Below, one piece after another: positions 7,266 to 10,468 of a stretch of 10,468 nt of DNA. Numbering within the stretch: the stretch's first letter is position 1; the number at the start of each line of letters is the position of its first letter. Source of the stretch: an uncultured Anaerovibrio sp. (GTDB taxonomy: Bacteria; Bacillota; Negativicutes; Selenomonadales; Selenomonadaceae); contig CACZYN010000040.1 in assembly GCA_902785445.1 (NCBI GenBank), positions 1 to 10,468 on the forward strand, given 5' to 3'. The position numbers and the translations under genes are program-made. Below the pieces are notes generated by a model. It made no database searches, had not been told where the DNA came from, and saw only the letters and a list, made by a program, of their open reading frames with translations.

Positions 7266-8123
7266 ATGGTACGAGCATCAGTAATTGAACCAGCGGCCAG
7301 CATTTTTGAAGCCAATACCCAGCCCCAGTTGTTTTATCTGCAACGGGAGGGTGGCGAAAAAAAACAAACAGCCCACACCCTGCAATCCCAGGCGGAAACC
7401 GCTGAGATGATTGTTATTGAGGAAGGCTGTGGCCGTTACATGGTAGACAATCAAGTATATGATATTGCCAAGGGAAATATCATCTTACTCAACGCAGGGG
7501 TTCTGCACGGTTTATGCCCGGAAATACAGACTCCCTTCGCTACCCGACGATTAGGAATCCGAAATTTGCACCTAAAAGGGCTTCCTCGGGGACATTTTAT
7601 CGGCGAAAATGTTTCTCCTGTCCTAGCGATGGAAAAGCATTTCGCAGCCATACAGCTGTTTCTCAGTCTGTTTGATGTACTGCAGGAAAATGCGCAAAAA
7701 CAGCTGGTAAGTGAAGCCAAAGACAATCTATTGGCGTCTCTGTTGGCTGCAATAATGCCATTAATCCACAGTGCGGTGCCTAACAGCACCCGCATGCAGG
7801 AATATAATCTGGGCCTACATATTAAGGAATATATTGATGAGCATTATTTGGAAGACCTACGATTAAATGACATAGCTTCCGCTCTGCACATCAATCCTTA
7901 TTATCTTTCCCACACATTTAAGAAGGCCGTTGGTTATTCACCAATCCAGTACATGATTCGCCGACGCATAGGCGAATCCCAGAACTTATTGGTAAATACC
8001 AGCTATACCATAACAGATATTGCCCTGCGCTGTGGCTACAATAATTCCAATTACTTCCAGGCTGTGTTCAATTCCATAGTTGGAATGCCCCCAGGGCGTT
8101 ACCGCAAGGCCTGGCGACAGTGA
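7266..8123 (+). CDS. AraC-family transcriptional regulator with N-terminal cupin
   Basis: A 285-residue DNA-binding regulator. Residues about 35-112 form a cupin-like effector domain (EMIVIEEGCGRYMVDNQVYDIAKGNIILLNAGVLHGL, with the His typical of the fold). The C-terminal AraC double helix-turn-helix covers about 185-283: first helix pair LNDIASALHINPYYLSHTFKKAVG (200-223), second TITDIALRCGYNNSNYFQAVFNSIVGMPPGRYRK (248-281), the usual family signature. Strong Shine-Dalgarno AAAGGAGG lies 5 nt before the ATG. The gene is divergent from the antiporter operon and precedes iolG by 157 nt in the same direction. AraC proteins commonly control such adjacent catabolic genes, so it probably activates uptake and/or iolG in response to a polyol or its phosphate (inference). 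The effector cannot be read from the sequence. No GC-rich terminator follows, so read-through into iolG is possible. Confidence 0.92.
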   Translation: MVRASVIEPAASIFEANTQPQLFYLQREGGEKKQTAHTLQSQAETAEMIVIEEGCGRYMVDNQVYDIAKGNIILLNAGVLHGLCPEIQTPFATRRLGIRNLHLKGLPRGHFIGENVSPVLAMEKHFAAIQLFLSLFDVLQENAQKQLVSEAKDNLLASLLAAIMPLIHSAVPNSTRMQEYNLGLHIKEYIDEHYLEDLRLNDIASALHINPYYLSHTFKKAVGYSPIQYMIRRRIGESQNLLVNTSYTITDIALRCGYNNSNYFQAVFNSIVGMPPGRYRKAWRQ

Positions 8124-8142
8124 ATATTTTTTTCCTATAATA

Positions 8143-8200
8143 ATTTTATCATAAAATCATCACAAATTTATCGACAATTTGCAAAACATGGTAAATTTGT
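8143..8200. repeat. Two AT-rich inverted repeats between the regulator and iolG
   Basis: ATTTTAT-C-ATAAAAT (8143-8157) is a perfect palindrome just after the regulator stop. Next, ACAAATTTA (8162-8170) and TAAATTTGT (8192-8200) are perfect 9-bp inverted arms 21 nt apart. Neither is followed by a T tract, so they are poor intrinsic terminators. They could be protein sites or weak RNA structure upstream of the iolG promoter. Confidence 0.4.
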
Positions 8201-8222
8201 CTGATACTGACTTTTGGCCAAT

Positions 8223-8249
8223 TCAGCATATTGCTGATTAGCATACAAT
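8223..8249 (+). promoter_or_regulatory. iolG promoter core with overlapping palindromic operator
   Basis: TCAGCA-TAT-TGCTGA (8223-8237) is a perfect 6-bp-arm palindrome with a 3-nt centre. Its right arm overlaps a second palindrome, TGCTGATTAGCA (8232-8243, one mismatched pair). Directly downstream, TACAAT (8244-8249) is the best -10 and gives a 5' leader of about 25 nt. No good -35 exists at the right distance (ATTCAG at 8221-8226), so the palindromes occupy the -35/spacer region. They share the TGCTRA half-site with the transporter region at 7049-7088. Confidence 0.5.
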
Positions 8250-8280
8250 TCATTTTATATTTTGAAAGGCGGTTTATAAT

Positions 8281-9306
8281 ATGATCAACATTGGTATCAT
8301 CGGTGCCGGCCGCATTGGCCGTGTACATGGGGAAAGTATTACGAAGTATGTGCAGGATGCACGGGTAAAAGCAATTGCCGACCCATTCCTCAATGACCAG
8401 ACCAAAGCTTGGGCTAAATCAATGGGCATTGAAGAGTGCTACACTGACTACAAGAAGATTCTGGAGGACTCTTCCATTGAAGCAGTTCTTATCTGTGCTT
8501 CCACCGACCAGCATTCCCCACTCTCTATTGAGGCGTTGAAGGCTGGCAAGCATGTATTCTGCGAGAAGCCTATTGACCATGATGTAGAAAAGATTAAGGC
8601 TGTTTTGGATGTAGTAAAATCCAGCGGCAAAAAATATCAGGTTGGTTTCAACCGGCGCTTCGACCACAACTTCAAGGCCATCCACGATGCAGTGGCTGCC
8701 GGCAAGGTTGGCAAGCAGCAGATCATCAAAATCACTTCCCGTGACCCTGAGCCACCATCCATTGATTATGTAAAGGTTTCCGGTGGAATTTTCCTGGATA
8801 TGACCATTCACGATTTCGATATGGTTCGTTATCTCTCCGGCTCCGAAGTTGTAGAGGTATATGCTGAAGGTTCTGTTACCGTTGATCCAAAAATTGGCGA
8901 AGCTGGTGACGTAGATACAGCTGTGATCACCTTGAAGCTGGCCAATGGTGCTACAGCTATTATTGATAACTGCCGGGCTTCCTGCTATGGTTACGACCAA
9001 CGGGCTGAAGTATTCGGTGACAAGGGTTGCGTGGCCATTTCCAACGACACCACCTCCAGCGCTGTATTCAGCGGTAAAGACGGTGTTGTAGCTGAAAAGC
9101 CAATGTTCTTCTTCCTGGAGCGTTACATGCAGGCTTATGCCAGCGAGGTTGAGCAGTTTGTGGATGCCATTGTCAATGACAAGGATGTGCCAGTCAATGC
9201 TAATGACGGTTTACAGCCAGTTCTTATTGGCTTGGCTGCCAAGAAATCCGTTGATGAGCACCGTCCGGTAAAAATCAGCGAGATCAGCTCCGCTTATGGA
9301 CTTTGA
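8281..9306 (+). CDS. iolG: Inositol 2-dehydrogenase-like NAD-dependent oxidoreductase (Gfo/Idh/MocA family)
   Basis: A cytoplasmic enzyme expected to oxidise myo-inositol with NAD to scyllo-inosose, the first step of inositol catabolism. The 341 residues are normal for IolG. The N-terminal Rossmann fold has GIIGAGRIGRVHGE (5-18). EKP at 95-97 supplies K96, and FLDMTIHDFD supplies D173 and H177, matching the catalytic Lys/Asp/His of Bacillus IolG. FNRRFD (123-128) and ITSRDPEPP (151-159) are also typical of inositol dehydrogenases. Shine-Dalgarno AAAGGCGG lies 9 nt before the ATG. Codons such as GGT, GCT, GTT and AAG are favoured, hinting at strong expression. It is monocistronic or co-transcribed with the regulator, and closed by a strong terminator. 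The other iol genes (iolE, iolD, iolB, iolC) are absent here. A related cyclitol or sugar dehydrogenase activity cannot be excluded. Confidence 0.88.
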   Translation: MINIGIIGAGRIGRVHGESITKYVQDARVKAIADPFLNDQTKAWAKSMGIEECYTDYKKILEDSSIEAVLICASTDQHSPLSIEALKAGKHVFCEKPIDHDVEKIKAVLDVVKSSGKKYQVGFNRRFDHNFKAIHDAVAAGKVGKQQIIKITSRDPEPPSIDYVKVSGGIFLDMTIHDFDMVRYLSGSEVVEVYAEGSVTVDPKIGEAGDVDTAVITLKLANGATAIIDNCRASCYGYDQRAEVFGDKGCVAISNDTTSSAVFSGKDGVVAEKPMFFFLERYMQAYASEVEQFVDAIVNDKDVPVNANDGLQPVLIGLAAKKSVDEHRPVKISEISSAYGL

Positions 9307-9365
9307 TTCTATCTACTATTTTATATATAACATTTCTCCAACTTTAATTTAATGCTTTGCTATTC

Positions 9366-9397
9366 CCAGCCAAGGACTTCCTTGGCTGGCTTTTTTT
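9366..9397 (+). terminator. Rho-independent terminator after iolG
   Basis: CCAGCCAAGG (9366-9375) pairs perfectly with CCTTGGCTGG (9380-9389) over the loop ACTT, followed by C and seven T. It lies 59 nt past the iolG stop and separates it from the next phosphoesterase. Confidence 0.95.
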
Positions 9398-9440
9398 ATG
9401 TCATATTACATAAAAAAGCATAATACTATATTTTTTACTT

Positions 9441-9462
9441 TTAGCATTTTGATATAATATCA
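9441..9462 (+). promoter_or_regulatory. Extended -10 promoter of the Tat phosphoesterase with overlapping palindrome
   Basis: TGATATAAT (9450-9458) is a perfect extended -10 (TGN-TATAAT), about 50 nt before the start codon. The -35 region is only a T-run (9431-9436). The same bases are centred in the palindrome TGATAT-A-ATATCA (9450-9462), and a TTAGCA hexamer (9441-9446) lies in the spacer, as in the other promoters of the locus. Confidence 0.6.
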
Positions 9463-9509
9463 GTATAGAATTGTGTTTCGTTTTTAAACTTTTACTGGGA
9501 GGGGAAACT

Positions 9510-10468
9510 ATGTTACGACGGGATTTTTTGCGGTGGATGTTGTTCTCCGCTGGCTGGATGGTTGCGGACAGCTATTTCCAGCCGTTAAAATTATTGGCAT
9601 CCGGCAGCCGTAAGTCGGACTATTACCATATAGTGTTGCTCAGCGATATGCATCTTCCTTGGAAAACCAATAAACACCCAACCCCAGAGGAACAGCAGGA
9701 GGTTTGGGCTGGCAAGCAGGCTATGTTGGCTAATATCAATAGCTGGGACGATGTGGACGAGGCCGCTGTTTTGGGGGATCAGGCCGCACGGTTTGGAATC
9801 GAGGAGGAATTTGCCTGCGTGGACAATTTCCTTGGTAGTCTGCGGTTCCCATACTATTCCATAGCCGGCAATCATGATTATGTCTACAGGGACACTCCGG
9901 ATGCCCAGGGTAATTTGCAGATGGGCACCCATGAGGAAAAATGGGCCAAGCTCATGGCCTTTACCAAGCGCTATCATTTACCTGATGTATATTATGCCCG
10001 GTCTATCGGGAAATACCGGTTGCTGTATCTGGCCCCGGATGCCTGCGGCGAATTGAAGGTAGAGCTCTCCGCCAAACAGCTGGAATGGCTCAAAGGAGAA
10101 ATTGCCGCCCATCAGCAGGGACCTATTATCTTCTTTTGCCATGCACCTCTTATGGGCACCCTGCGTACCTATAAGAAAAAAATCAACACTCCGCAAACCA
10201 CCGCTCAGCCAGCGGATCAATTAAAGGAAATTCTCAGTCACTGCCCACCAGGCAGCTTGTGGGTATCCGGTCACACCCATACAAAGCCTAAAAATGACAG
10301 CTTTGCTGATGACAGCGTAAACCGCTTCAATGAGAATTTGGTGAATATTCACAATCCGTGCATCGACAATAAGCATGTTTATACCAACTCCCTCTTCCTG
10401 TATGATGACAAGGTTGTGGTACGGACCTACGATCATCGGGATGATGAGTGGGTTACGAAACTCGACAG
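9510..10468 (+). CDS. Tat-exported calcineurin-like metallophosphoesterase (3' end outside window)
   Basis: An open frame of 319 codons from the ATG at 9510 to the window edge; the C-terminus is cut. The first residues, MLRRDFLRWMLFSAGWMVA, carry a twin-arginine motif (RRDFLR) followed by a modest hydrophobic stretch, so Tat export with a folded, metal-loaded enzyme is likely. The catalytic domain shows D46-M-H48, GD90 (GDQ instead of the common GDN/GDL), GNHD 120-123, H211 and GHTH 254-257, a complete dinuclear metal site. It should hydrolyse a phosphate ester outside the cytoplasm; substrate unknown. Shine-Dalgarno GGGAGGGG lies 5 nt before the ATG. It has its own extended -10 promoter after the iolG terminator. 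It is not closely similar to the large phosphoesterase at 2625-5540 outside the metal motifs and lacks that protein's Fn3 and LamG parts. A role in inositol phosphate breakdown is inferred from position only. Confidence 0.85.
   Translation, partial: MLRRDFLRWMLFSAGWMVADSYFQPLKLLASGSRKSDYYHIVLLSDMHLPWKTNKHPTPEEQQEVWAGKQAMLANINSWDDVDEAAVLGDQAARFGIEEEFACVDNFLGSLRFPYYSIAGNHDYVYRDTPDAQGNLQMGTHEEKWAKLMAFTKRYHLPDVYYARSIGKYRLLYLAPDACGELKVELSAKQLEWLKGEIAAHQQGPIIFFCHAPLMGTLRTYKKKINTPQTTAQPADQLKEILSHCPPGSLWVSGHTHTKPKNDSFADDSVNRFNENLVNIHNPCIDNKHVYTNSLFLYDDKVVVRTYDHRDDEWVTKLD

Noticed and set aside
8419..9000. 193-codon open frame on the minus strand
   Set aside because: Lies entirely inside iolG on the opposite strand; no Shine-Dalgarno or domain seen.
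1..10468. CRISPR arrays, insertion sequences, tRNA or rRNA genes, known riboswitches
   Set aside because: No regular repeat-spacer pattern, transposase-like frame, terminal repeats or RNA-gene signatures were seen on either strand.

Overview
The window looks like chromosomal DNA from an anaerobic diderm Firmicute of the Negativicutes (Selenomonas/Mitsuokella/Anaerovibrio-like). Three signs point there together: strong Firmicute-type Shine-Dalgarno sites, an outer-membrane beta-barrel protein with a coiled-coil N-terminus, and a secreted protein-tyrosine-phosphatase-like phytase of the Selenomonas ruminantium PhyA type. Genus and species cannot be fixed from the sequence alone. No mobile element, CRISPR array, tRNA or rRNA was seen, and no gene shows obvious signs of recent transfer.

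Layout. The left part is read leftwards. It holds the 5' part of an outer-membrane porin gene (1-1254, running off the left edge), a PTP-like phytase with its own promoter (1388-2344), a bidirectional terminator (2530-2564), and a tight two-gene operon. That operon encodes an organophosphate:phosphate antiporter (5556-6905) followed after 15 nt by a 971-residue multidomain metallophosphoesterase (2625-5540). A 360-nt divergent control region (6906-7265) separates this operon from three rightward genes: a cupin/AraC-type regulator (7266-8123), an inositol 2-dehydrogenase-like oxidoreductase iolG (8281-9306, closed by a strong terminator at 9366-9397), and the start of a Tat-exported metallophosphoesterase (9510 to the right edge).

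How the genes may work together (inference). The locus reads as a phytate/inositol-phosphate utilisation cluster. Phytate would cross the outer membrane (possibly through the porin) and be dephosphorylated outside the cytoplasm by the phytase. The best-studied relative, PhyA of S. ruminantium, stops at inositol 2-monophosphate. A residual organophosphate would enter by exchange for phosphate through the antiporter, which keeps the GlpT-type phosphate-binding Arg/Arg/His set. The large phosphoesterase has no signal peptide and would release the polyol in the cytoplasm, and IolG would oxidise inositol to an inosose. The AraC regulator sits between the uptake operon and iolG. A recurrent TGCTAA/TTAGCA hexamer, arranged as 15-bp palindromes in the transporter and iolG control regions, is a candidate operator linking the cluster. 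The later iol steps are not in the window. A glycerophosphodiester such as glycerophosphoinositol is a serious alternative substrate for the antiporter/phosphoesterase pair.
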